Below are positions 43,416 to 53,380 of a DNA stretch of 64,000 nt, one piece after another. How positions within the stretch are numbered: position 1 is the first letter of the stretch; every line of letters begins with the position of its first letter. Source of the DNA: Chrysogorgia sp. JL179-B06 (taxonomy: Eukaryota > Cnidaria > Anthozoa > Scleralcyonacea > Chrysogorgiidae); the NCBI GenBank assembly GCA_035772405.1, contig JAYKKM010000034.1, positions 1,994,001 to 2,058,000 on the forward strand, read 5' to 3'. Position numbers and translations under genes: made by a program. The notes under the pieces were generated by a model. The model was not told the origin of the DNA, made no database searches, and saw only the letters and a program-made list of their open reading frames with translations.

Positions 43416-44205
43416 ATGAGGTTCTATCTATACTTTACCATTAGAAGGCTTCTCAGAAGGATGGAAGGCGGTGAGAGTATGAGATCGATAAGTGTGGAGT
43501 TTGAGGCTGGAGAGTTGTACGGTAAGACAAACAAGACTCCCAGAAAACATTACTACCAGGGTAAAGTCCTTGCTGATGGTACAACAGGTGAAGAGAGAGT
43601 CTTAACGAATAATGACGTCAAGAACGACTACAAACGATACGTTCCTCTGATGTCGAATGGTTTTACCAACATTGGGCGACAATACCTAAATCAGTCTATA
43701 GAAGCCTTTGTTTACTCCACACTTTGTGCACAAGCTAGAACACGTGTGTCAGTCGTTGGTGGTTCCGTAGGTAGTCTAGAGACTAAACAAGAATTTCGCA
43801 AGTTGGTGGAGGATAGCGTTATAAACTATAACGTGTCAACGTGGATTCTCAACATGAACATTAATCTTCTGCTTCAAGAGGCAGGCCAAAACGATTCCAT
43901 AGAGGGATGTAATGGTCAGTGGAGAATTTGTTAAGGAACAATAGAATTCCAGTTGAGCTTTTCCGAACTGCGGCCAAAGACCTATTAGTGCATGGCCGAG
44001 GAAAGAACAGGAACATCCTGTTGATCGGAAATACCAACTGTGGTAAATCATTCCTGCTAAATCCACTGAAGGTGATATATAACACCTTCTGTAATCCCGC
44101 AATGGGAAGTTTTGCTTTGGTGGGGATAAAGAAGGATAAAGCAGAATGCATCATCTTGAATGACTTCAGGTGATCTGCACGAATTATCCCTTGGCATGAG
44201 CTATT
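43416..44205 (+). pseudogene. Parvovirus-NS1-like (SF3-type) P-loop protein fragment
   Basis: Two pieces. 43416-43934 (172 codons) is unrecognised, with a Lys-rich start and a helical middle. 43919-44173 in another frame has HGRGKNRNILLIGNTNCGKS (Walker A at residues 37-44), FCNPAMGSFALVG, and ECIILNDFR (Walker B-like), continuing with R-I-I-P-W-H-E-L after a stop. This pattern equals the helicase core of Parvo_NS1-like proteins found in many invertebrate genomes. It is cut off at about 44205 by the Tc1 fragment. Whether it belongs to an old parvovirus insertion, a Polinton-like element or another transposon is open. Confidence 0.6.
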
Positions 44206-44640
44206 GTCCATGATGTATTATTGTTAAAATCCCTTTTCTACGTGCTTGGATGTACTTGTAGCCGTGTCTACGCAGAAGCCGTATCACAGTTTTGCATGAT
44301 ACTGTCCGGGAATCTAATCCGGCTTCACACATCAGCCTTTTAACAGTGAACGACCCCTCTGCCCGTCTCAGAGCATCGATCTGTCGCAACAACAACCGTT
44401 TTTCACGTGAAGTAAGCTTTCGTGGACGGCCAGTACGACGATCACGTTCTCCGTGCGTGATGTTTTCTAATCTGAATTTTCCCTTCTTTAAGATCCGGTA
44501 AACAGTTGAACGGGAAATATTGTATTTCCTAGCAATTGCTTGTTTCCTCATGCTTTGTACTTCGATCAAAAGGCGAATGTATGCCCGCATTTCTGCATCA
44601 ATATCGGCCCGAAACACCATTTTTGAACGATTCGCAACAA
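44201..44640 (-). pseudogene. Tc1-like transposase, N-terminal DNA-binding half
   Basis: 139 codons starting near 44620. The first helix-turn-helix is KYNISRSTVYRIL, then the A/T-hook-like GRPRK, then the second domain (LMCEAGLDSRTVSCKTVIRL) and HGYKYIQARRKGIL. This is the paired-like DNA-binding region of Tc1/mariner transposases; the DDE domain is absent, cut at about 44205. It lies head-on against the NS1-like fragment. Upstream, ACAAAACTTTAGCG repeats twice (44692-44720), maybe a terminal-repeat remnant. Confidence 0.8.
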
Positions 44641-44889
44641 TAGTTAGTCCTTTGTGACGTCTTCAAATTAATATAGTGCATGCGGACAAAACTTTAGCGT
44701 GACAAAACTTTAGCGACAAAACTACGCAATTTATGATATATGAAGGCCCAAACAAGACATGTATACTCGTATTCGTTCCTTATGGATCGCAACTATAGGA
44801 GCTTCAACCAGGACCTGTATATCTATAAAATGGTTAATATTGATATTTTCTGCAATTTCAACAGGGTCAGTGACGTCGTTGACCTTATT

Positions 44890-45347
44890 TCGAATACATT
44901 GGTAAGCTTGCCAATTTCCCCCTGTTCGATTTTTTACTGCACGTTTCTATATTAGATTGTCTCTACGAAACATCAACGCTTTTAGATCATGAGAAGTTAT
45001 CCAGGGAGCGTCGATATTCCTAACGCGTTTAGTTTTAATAGGTGCATGGGTGTCCGAACTGTTAAACAGTGCCTTCCAAATACACCACATCTCATTAGGA
45101 TCATCACGTACTTCAATTAAATCCCAAGATACTTTATGTATATCGACGCAAAGTTATTGATTTAGAAATTTTTGTAATTACTAGCCTCTACATGCGTGGT
45201 CGTTCACGAGGAGAAATCAGGCGACGCACAGCATATATCAGACTGTGATCACTGATAGATAAATGACAAACACCACTTTTACGAATACGACGACGTGTTG
45301 CCGTAGTAATTCAATGATCAATCAATGATTGTGTAGTTTTAGTGATA
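44890..45347 (-). mobile_element. LINE fragment (end of endonuclease and linker)
   Basis: Minus strand: TRRRIRKSGVCHLSISDHSL (the S-D-H signature), LIYAVRR, then THAPIKTKRVRNIDAPWIT, the usual linker before the reverse transcriptase. Stops and shifts are frequent. It is interrupted at 45347 by an EnSpm-like element. Confidence 0.8.
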
Positions 45348-45798
45348 CACTGTAAAAAAAGTTGAGTAGAATGAACTCAAAATATTAAGTAAAATGTGCA
45401 CCCACAGCAACTCCTTATTTTGGGTAAAATATTCATTTACTCATGCTTGAGTAAATTCTACTCAGAATTTGAGTTCTAGTCACTCAAGATAAATGCACCC
45501 ACAGCAACTCCTTATTTTGAGTAAAATATTCATTTACTCATGCTTGAGTAAATTCTACTCAAAATTTGAGTTCTAGTTACTCAAGATTAATGCACCCACA
45601 TTGTGAGTATTTAGGTATTTTACTCAAAATGAGGAGTTACATTAGGCACATTAGTGTTGAGTAACTAGAGCTCAAATTTTGAGTATAATTTACTCAACTA
45701 TATGAGTAAATTGATATTTTACTCAAAATAAGGAGTTGCTGTGGGTGCACATTTTACTTAATATTTTGAGTTCATTCTACTCAACTTTTTTTACAGTG
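45348..45798. mobile_element. EnSpm-like element, palindromic, 451 bp
   Basis: Ends CACTGTAAAAAAAG and CTTTTTTTACAGTG. Inside, ACTCA/GAGTA motifs are dense, and a block of about 105 bp is directly repeated (from about 45390 and 45490). The flanking 28 bp on the left (LINE sequence ...TTTTAGTGATA) recur inverted on the right, so the palindrome extends beyond the element ends. Confidence 0.85.
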
Positions 45799-45839
45799 TA
45801 TCACTAAAACTACACAATCATTGATTGTGCCAATCATTG

Positions 45840-46690
45840 ATTGTGCCTAATGTAACTCCTCATTTTGAGTAAAATACCTAAATACTCACAATTGAATATA
45901 CAGTTGTTAGCGAAAATTAACAATTTGACAAAATACAAGCAAAACTTAGTGGCAGTTCATAAAAATTATATATTTGTCAGGAATTAAATTTACAAAACAA
46001 ACAAGTTATATTAATTTATAGTGCATGCATCATGTTAAAAGTTCTTCTAAATTATTTTTGAATGTAATTATTGAAGAAGGACATTTTAACCCATCCAATA
46101 TGTTTAAAACACACTTTTGGAGAAATAAACAAAAGTTGTTGATAGATGGCGGGTACTGGAGCATGGACACGTAATTAGCAGCCATGAATGTTGCTGCCGC
46201 TTCAACAACAACTCCTTCCACTTTTTTTCTGCAGCCAAGAAGATCTCTGAGGGGCTTCATATATTAAGCCTTTCACAATGATATGTGGCGACGAATTGGT
46301 GCTATTTTCAACCACTTTTTGGATATTAGCATCTTCCTAAAATTATTCAAATAAAAAATATCTCAGCGTATAAGTGTAAATAACAAATAACTGAGAAGAA
46401 ATTTAAAATATATACCAGGGCTAATCGTCCTTAGTTGCAGCCGGTGGCTGAATTGCGAAGGGCGCAGATCAAACATGGTCGAGTCGAAGGTATATTAAAG
46501 GTATATATACCCATGTCTGACCACTTAACTTCAAACCTCAGTGGTGAGTTGTAACAGAACACGCCACCCATGCTTCCCTATAACATTGCTGTTATAATGG
46601 CGGATTTTAATTATGATACAGAACAGATGAAGATCTTCGTAGACAATCTATAGTAGCACAACATACTAAATAAAATTTCTATTCACTGCA
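45840..46690 (-). mobile_element. EnSpm-like repeat R1, copy 1
   Basis: Nearly identical to 52600-53276 plus 63816-64000. Contains GAGTAAA-type motifs at its start and a coding exon on the minus strand. It is the uninterrupted version of the site into which the giant palindrome inserted (CCCATG|TCTGACC near 46513). Confidence 0.85.
46030..46336 (-). pseudogene. Terminal exon of an unrecognised R1 element protein, copy 1
   Basis: A splice acceptor (AATTTTAG) at 46337 is followed by EDANIQKVVENSTNSSPHII, KGLIYEAP, then, after a frame change near 46250, VEGVVVEAAATFMAANYV, FLQKCVLNILDGLKC and NNLEELLT with TGA at 46030. The same frame order occurs in copy 2 (52793-53099). Probably the C-terminal exon of an EnSpm-type element gene; no domain recognised. 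Confidence 0.5.
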
Positions 46691-47109
46691 CTTCAAATCT
46701 CATGCTGTATTTAATAATTCATTTTAATGAAATATAATATTTCAGAAAAAGGAATTATATTCAAACATGTATTTGCAAATGCAAACTCGATCTTTGTGGC
46801 AAATTCAAACACCTCAAGGAAAAACAGACAGGCCTGTGCTGTATTATTGATTACAGTATAAAGCTAAAATTATGGATCAAGTTTGTAAACGGGAAAGCTC
46901 TGTTAACACCAGACACAGTGCTAAAGTGCGGTGCCCTGTGGCGTTCGTTAACATTCTGCCTACATGAAGTAGATGCTTGCTATTGATTCCGAACGACGAA
47001 CGAACGAACTCACACACGGAATATAAACTATAAAGCGTTGCTCAAGGCACCGCAATTTGCATACATGTGCACAGGAACATGGTCATGTATTATATTTAGA
47101 TCATAATAA
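46691..47109. other. No gene seen
   Basis: AT-rich; no strong motif. Confidence 0.5.
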
Positions 47110-47462
47110 CTAGTTTACAAGCGCAGCGTAAAAACTTGTTATTGTTGAACAAGCTGAATACAGACTTGATGAGAAATGATCATAATAACTAGTTAAACTA
47201 GTCATTATGATCATTTCTTTATAATAACTAGTTAAACTAGTTATTATGATCATTTCTCATCAAGTCTGTATTCAGCTTGTCCAACAATAACAAGTTTTTA
47301 CGCTGCGCTTGTAAATTACAAGCGCAGCGTAAAAACTTGTTGTTGTTGGACAAGCTGAATACAGACTCCACAGAATAGAGATCAACAGTTGATCTACCTT
47401 CTCATTAAGTCTGTATTCAGCTTGTGCAACAATAACAGGTTTTTACGCTGCGCTTGTAAACT
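47110..47462. repeat. Nested palindromes, four alternating copies of a 50-bp unit
   Basis: TTTACAAGCGCAGCGTAAAA on the plus strand alternates with its complement four times (about 47112, 47290, 47325, 47440). In the middle AACTAGTTAAACTAGT/CATTATGATCATTTCT form shorter palindromes. The outer ends are GTTTACAAGCGC and GCGCTTGTAAAC. Likely a foldback MITE inserted into itself. Confidence 0.85.
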
Positions 47463-48392
47463 ATAATAAGAGGCCGAATATATTGCAACAACAACAAAAT
47501 AGGATCAAACCTCATCGTCTTCGAACACGAGGCCCGAAGTATCTTCGAACACCCGACGCAATACTACCCAGTAAATCATAGTTATAATATTAAATTAGTA
47601 GTGATAATTACTTTACCTCTGTCATTTCGAGTGTTGGTTACGTTGAAAGAATATTATTCAAATCCAAACGCGAAGTTGACTGTTACAGCTATACCGAGGG
47701 ATTCAGTTGCATGTGGCGACTGTCGAAGCGCTTGGAGCTTCAATGCTGTGTCGGATCAAAATTTGCTGTATTCTGATTTGTAGATCAGAGCCGCAGGCGG
47801 ACCTCTGCGAAGACAGTGCTGCATTTGTGTTGCGAAATTAAGCACACCGTCATTGTCGCCTGATTGGTCGAGAACTCATTTAGTTGTCCGATTGAAATAA
47901 ATGGTCAAAATATAAAAATAAATATAAATATAAATATATATTCACCTTAGCTTATAAAATAGCATTTTCGCGTACCGTATAAGGTAGCCTATTACATGTT
48001 CCGATCGTGTGTTACTGAGAGAACATTTATTTGACTGAGACCCGATTCAAATTCCAATCTGGGGACCAATCTGCTAATAAAGGAAGTTTATGTAATAATT
48101 AAATAAACTGATATACGTCGAAACAACGATCGCGGTCATTGTAGTTATTGCGGCGACATAAAGCATATTAACTGCCAATACGACTCTTCGCTCTATACTC
48201 TCTTCACTCAGATACATATAAGATAGATATGTATGTTTATAAGATAGATATGTAGAAATCAAGGCAGCAATGGCACAAAAATGCAAAGACAGGATACATG
48301 CTCTGCAGGCAAGAAAAAACAAGTCAAAACATTTACCAATATTATATGATAATTTAACTAATATATGCATAATAGTTTTGTATAGTGTTGCC
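47463..48392. other. No gene seen
   Basis: Only short frames. ATAAATATAAATATAA repeats near 47920. Confidence 0.55.
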
Positions 48393-48396
48393 TTAA

Positions 48397-48672
48397 AGTG
48401 CCACTAACCCCAAAATGATAATGCTTTGTTTGAAAAGGCACTTAAAATTATGAATAAATGGTGCTAACAATTCTTAAATATCTATTTAATAGTTCCTCGA
48501 TATCTATATGCATCCACATGCAAAGTTTCAAGTAATAAGTAATAACACATATGACATATAACTGAATACATCGAGAAGAAAAATAGATATTGAAGAACTG
48601 CCAATGCCATTCTTAATAATTTTAAGTGTCCTTTCAAACAAAATATTATCGTTTTAGGAGGTTAGTGGCACT
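48397..48672. mobile_element. MITE with TTAA duplication, 276 bp
   Basis: Terminal inverted repeats of about 60 bp: AGTGCCACTAACC at 48397 and GGTTAGTGGCACT ending at 48672. TTAA flanks both ends (48393-48396, 48673-48676). TTAA targets occur in Kolobok and piggyBac families. No gene. Confidence 0.85.
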
Positions 48673-48811
48673 TTAATGTTGTTACTGTGTAAAGTTAGTA
48701 ATTTGAATATACAACCATGTTTGCAAATTACTAGAACTAAAATGTTGTTGATAGGCTACAAATTCTGGCCTGTTTTTGCATATACAAACTGTTAGTGAAT
48801 TTAGGTTATAA

Positions 48812-49700
48812 TATTTCTGCATATATTAAATGTGACTTGTAGCTCGGTTATTTCAATATAGTAAATTGTTTACTACTCAAGCTTTAACACAAACTCAGAA
48901 AAATGTTCTGAGCCCCAGACGGGCATTGAACCTGCAACCACCATGATCTCCAGTTTAAAGAGTGAGTGTCAGGGTAGTGCTTTGCGCGTTTGTGTTTTTG
49001 TTTTCATACGAATTGATTGCAGTGCATCGCATCGTTAGAACTATAATTTGCATGTGAACTCTAGATTTATTTGGAAATGTTGAAATTGGAGTCCGATCCT
49101 GACTTCGGGGCGTTATGAAGTTAATGTTCAAGACGATTTGAACAGTTGCGGTTCGCTTGTTTGTGAACCACTGCGGGCCGCGCGCAACGCCGTTTCTGAC
49201 GAACAAGCTGGCCCGGATGGCTTTAGTTCCTGAATCTTTGCAAATTCAAATGAACAAACATCAGAAGAAACAAAATATATTTATTTACTAGTCACTCATC
49301 AAACACTTCCATTCGCAAACTTATTCACGCTGTTTCAGCAGCATAACCTGGCCTTCCACGCTTCGAAGGCGAAGCGCTCGTAGCCAGCTTCTATATGTAT
49401 CGAAAAGATTACTTAGTAAATTATCAATTTTACGAAAAATATCAAAATAATTGATCACTCAGGTATATTTACTTCTTAGAAAACTTGAAAATGGACAATT
49501 TATAAGAAGGATTGATCAAATATCGACGGATTCGTTTGTGAACTGAAATAGGTGTCCCATAAAATGGCCGCCAAGAAGAAAACAAACGCGTAAAGCACTA
49601 CCCTGACACTCACTCTTTAAAGCTTCTGTAGTAAACAATTTACTATATTGAAATATCTAAGCTGCAAGTCATATTTAATATATATATTCTGATAAAGATT
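48812..49700. mobile_element. Inverted-repeat element with an inserted tRNA-like fragment
   Basis: TATTTCAATATAGTAAATTG on the left (48850) and its complement on the right (49630), then GAGTGAGTGTCAGGGTAGTG on the left (48959) and its complement at about 49597-49616. The left arm holds 60 extra bases (48893-48955) with a B-box-like GGTTCAATGCC on the minus strand. No coding capacity recognised. Confidence 0.75.
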
Positions 49701-49744
49701 TTCAGATATTCTGGACTGCTGAATTAGCAGTACATACAGTACTT

Positions 49745-51981
49745 CCTAGAATTAACCTAACACTGCGGTTGCGGTTCGGTTGCGGTTCGTTTGCGGTTCG
49801 GTTGCAGTTAGATTGCGGTTCGGTTGCGGTTCGTTTGCGGTTCGGTTGCGGTTCGGTTGCGGTTCGGTTGCGGTGATGTTGCGGTCAACACATTCGACCG
49901 CAACCGCAAGAGTATTGGCGACCGTACACTTCGGATTCCGATCTCGCCCGATCGTAAGAACACGAAAGCAAATGAAATTAGATCTATTCAATGAGTATTC
50001 TGGACGCTATTGTGTCGGCAAACGGTGATTTATACATTATTGTACGAGTGTTTTGTCTGAGTTTGTCAAACTACATTCTTTATTGTATGATATTGATTCC
50101 TACTTCAACCACATGTATGGCTGTGCGTCGTTATTAAGAACGAGTGTGAATGACAAATTGCAAAGTGAAAAGGTGGTAAACTGCCAAGATTTTTAGTCAC
50201 GAAATACTAACGTTTCGAGCCTAGGAGTCCATCAGAGTATGACCTTTAACATTTAAAGTAATACGACTGGAAAAACGGGTCTTGTCAAAGTGAAAAGGTG
50301 GTGAACTGTTAATATTTTTAGCAACGTACATCGGCGCGCGTATTTCCGGCGTAAATTACTTGTTTGTTGAATTAATTGTGCGAGTTAGAATGCTCCAGAA
50401 ACACAGTCATATAACAAGAGCTTTTAAATTGGAGTATGTATATGAGTCTCGCTACCTTTCACTGCCTGTGGGCATAAATCGACAAATCATATTGATTCAA
50501 TATGCCAACATGTCATATAAGACGACAAAATCATCAAGCGTTAAAGATTGGGCAGTGTACTATAGCAAGGCAGTTTTTTCGCTAAATTGCAGATTGCAAG
50601 TCTACGGTAGTATTAACTTGTTGCTCGCACTCGTCGGACTGTTTTTATTGGATTGAATAGCGATTGAGTGATGAACCAGGCAGGTAACGTGATATGCCAC
50701 AGAGAGCCGTAACGTTTATTAGTGAAGCGAGTTTAACAATAAAGCGGGTTTATTTGTTATTAATATATATCCGAGCGCTGGTGCAGTCTATGAACACTGG
50801 TCACTGCCATTGCCATTGAGGAGTTTTTTCTTTACGAGCGCTCGAACTTGCCATGCTTGCGGCTTGGCGCGGAAAAATGGAAACTTACCCGGGTATCGTA
50901 TTGCCGACACTTTACACGAGCCCGGGTCAAGTCAACCCGTGTTTACATGAATCATTCATGAATATATTAACCCGGTCGACCCGGCTGTCGTGTAAACGCT
51001 AACAGGAGTTTATTATTATTAGTTTATTATTATTAGACGGGTCGACCCGGTTTGGGCTCGTGTAAACGGCCTCTAGATTATATATTTTGTGTAAAAGATT
51101 GACAGATGATATGTTTGACTAATTAACTTCCGGTGGTCGACTCAAGTCGGGGCACAGATGATACGAAAGGTCTCCACTAAAAATGTTTCCAATATATAAG
51201 TTACCACAGCTTTCAATTACAACATTTTCAAAACGACTGTGAACATTAACCTTTAATCTATCATGTAGCCGATTTTCAAGCTAAGATTTTACGTAACAAC
51301 TACATTAGACGTCAAAACAAATCACTACCGAAATCACTACCGCGAGACGCACAGTCAACGGCCTTCCGAATTGATGTAAACACTGACTCATTGCATTTCT
51401 GGTCTGGTTGTCTGTAATTTGTCCCGATTGTCGACAAAATTAACAAGTAAGAACATTTTAATAGCGTTTTAATACAATTATTGTGTAAAAATACCAAACA
51501 AACCCGCTTTACTGTTAAACTCGCTTCACTAATAACTCGCTAGTTCGCTGTTTATAAACTCGCTTCACGTTACGGCTCCCTGTGATAATGCACAAGTATT
51601 TATTTTAACTTGGCACAAGTTCTCCCAAACGAAAATTATCAAATTCATAGCAAACGATATTATATTCTGAAATAAGTAATATTCTACATCGCTGCCGTAA
51701 CTTAGCATATTTTCATATTTTTGACAACTTTCCCATTTCTTCGAACTGCAACAGAACTTAAACCATCTGTCAATCGACGCCAAACTTCGGAAATAAACGA
51801 CATATTCCGAAATGCGATTGCGGTTAATATTGCGGTTAGGTTACACGAGGTTGAACCGCGGACCGACCGAGGTTCGACCGCGGATCGACCGAGGATCGAC
51901 TTCGGTTGAACCGGAGATGAACCCAGGTTGAACCGCGGATGAACCCCGGTTAACCGCGGTTTCTGTTAGGTTAATTCTAGG
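49745..51981. mobile_element. hAT-like element, 2.2 kb, with 11-bp subterminal repeats
   Basis: Ends CCTAGAATTAACCTAAC and GTTAGGTTAATTCTAGG. CAGTACTT (49737-49744) and CAGTACTG (51982-51989) form an 8-bp duplication with one mismatch. Left end: about eleven copies of TTGCGGTTCGG (49775-49890). Right end: a related GGTTGAACCGCGGATGAACC array (51840-51960). A frame at 50360-50656 (98 codons) is unrecognised. An inner inverted-repeat insert lies at 50697-51583. Confidence 0.8.
50697..51583. mobile_element. Inverted-repeat insert in the hAT-like element
   Basis: CACAGAGAGCCGTAACG on the left and CGTTACGGCTCCCTGTG on the right, followed inward by GTGAAGCGAGTTTAACA and its complement. Near 50915-51075, GGTCGACCCGG and TACACGAGCCCGG/GGGCTCGTGTA form shorter inverted pairs, perhaps a third MITE. 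The flanks ATATGC and ATAATGC hint at a duplication. Confidence 0.7.
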
Positions 51982-51989
51982 CAGTACTG

Positions 51990-52342
51990 TATGCTGCACG
52001 TACCAACTATTACACAATTAAACGTAGCCTTCGCTCTGCCATCTGGCATCAGAGATCAGAATGTTACATTTTTCTGAGTTTGATAATTTACAACATTTCT
52101 CATTCTGCATATTTTATATCTAAGTAATAACTGCAATTTCAAAAAAATTGTAAAATGGATTAATAATGATCTGTTAATAAAGCTATTAACAATACTTTTT
52201 GCTTAATGTCAATTTTAGTTATATATGTAATCTTAAATCTCAAATGGTGATATATCAACTGAAGTAATTTGTAAATGACTACAGCTATTGTGATGTTTAT
52301 TCTCCCATTGTAGATACAATATTAATTTACACACCCAGCTAT
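51990..52342. other. No gene seen
   Basis: AT-rich; a degenerate remnant of the tRNA-related repeat may lie near 52030-52085. Confidence 0.4.
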
Positions 52343-52556
52343 GCACTGTGTAAAATAACTTAATTGGTATACGTTTACTCCCCAAGTGTGAATTTACACC
52401 AACACCGTTGGTTGTGGTGTAAATTTACACCAAGTAGGTGTCCACACAGCTGCAAGGTAATTTACACCAATGAGGTGTAAGTTTACACTGTTTCCACACA
52501 GCTGCAAGATTTACACCGATTTTGGTGTTGTGGTAACACCCCCAGATTTACAGTGA
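52343..52556. mobile_element. Short EnSpm-like element with GGTGTAAATTTACACC motifs
   Basis: Starts CACTGTGTAAAATAAC and ends CCCAGATTTACAGTG. Between them the motif TTTACACC/GGTGTAAA occurs about eight times and CCACACAGCTGCAAG twice. It directly abuts R1 copy 2. Confidence 0.65.
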
Positions 52557-53276
52557 GTTGAGTAAATTCTACTCAAAATTTGAGTTCTAGTTACTCAACA
52601 CTAATGTGCCTAATGTAACTCCTCATTTTGAGTAAAATACCTAAATACTCACAATTGAATATACAGTTGTTAGCGAAAATTAACAACTTGACAAAATACA
52701 AGCAAAAGTTAGTGGCAGTTCATAAAAATTATATATTTGTCAGGAATTAAATTTACAAAACAAACAAGTTATATTAATTTATAGTGCATGCATCATGTTA
52801 AAAGGTCTTCTAAATTATTTTTGAATGTAATTATTGAGGAAGGACATTTTAGCCCATCCAATATGTTTAAAACACACTTTTGGAGAAATAAACAAAAGTT
52901 GTTGATAGATGGCGGGTACTGGAGCATGGACACGTAATTAGCAGCCATGAATGTTGCTGCCGCTTCAACAACAACTCCTTCCACTTTTTTTCTGCAGCCA
53001 AGAAGATCTTTGGGGCTTCATATATTAAGCCTTTCACAATGATATGTGGCGACGAATTGGTGCTATTTTCAACCACTTTTTGGATATTAGCATCTTCCTG
53101 AAATTATTCAAATAAAAAATATCTCAGCATATAAGTGTAAATAACAAATAACTGAGAAGAAATTTAAAAAATATACCAGGGCTAATCGTCCTTAGTTGCA
53201 GCCGGTGGCTGAATCGCGAAGGGCGCAGATCAAACATGGTCGAGTCGAAGGTATATTAAAGGTACATATACCCATG
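52557..53276 (-). mobile_element. EnSpm-like repeat R1, copy 2, left part
   Basis: About 97% identical by eye to 45848-46513. It breaks at CCCATG (53271-53276) and resumes at 63816, giving the same order as copy 1. Confidence 0.85.
52793..53099 (-). pseudogene. Terminal exon of an unrecognised R1 element protein, copy 2
   Basis: Same as 46030-46336, with a better splice acceptor (TTTCAG) and a small deletion near 53010 that changes the frame relation. Ends NNLEDLLT. Confidence 0.5.
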
Positions 53277-53380
53277 CACGAGTAGGTATCCCCCCCCCCC
53301 CATATACGCCCCAAAGGGATGCCGCCTCAGTAAAAAGTCATTAAGAAGTGAAACAATGGTGCATGTTCGGTCAACATGCG

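Noticed and set aside
46700..46800. Possible exon after TATTTCAG at 46745
   Set aside because: No donor or domain support and the reading frame is short.
49752..50028. Frames rich in Asn-Arg-Thr or Cys-Gly-Ser-Val at the left end of the hAT-like element
   Set aside because: They come from the 11-bp TTGCGGTTCGG array.
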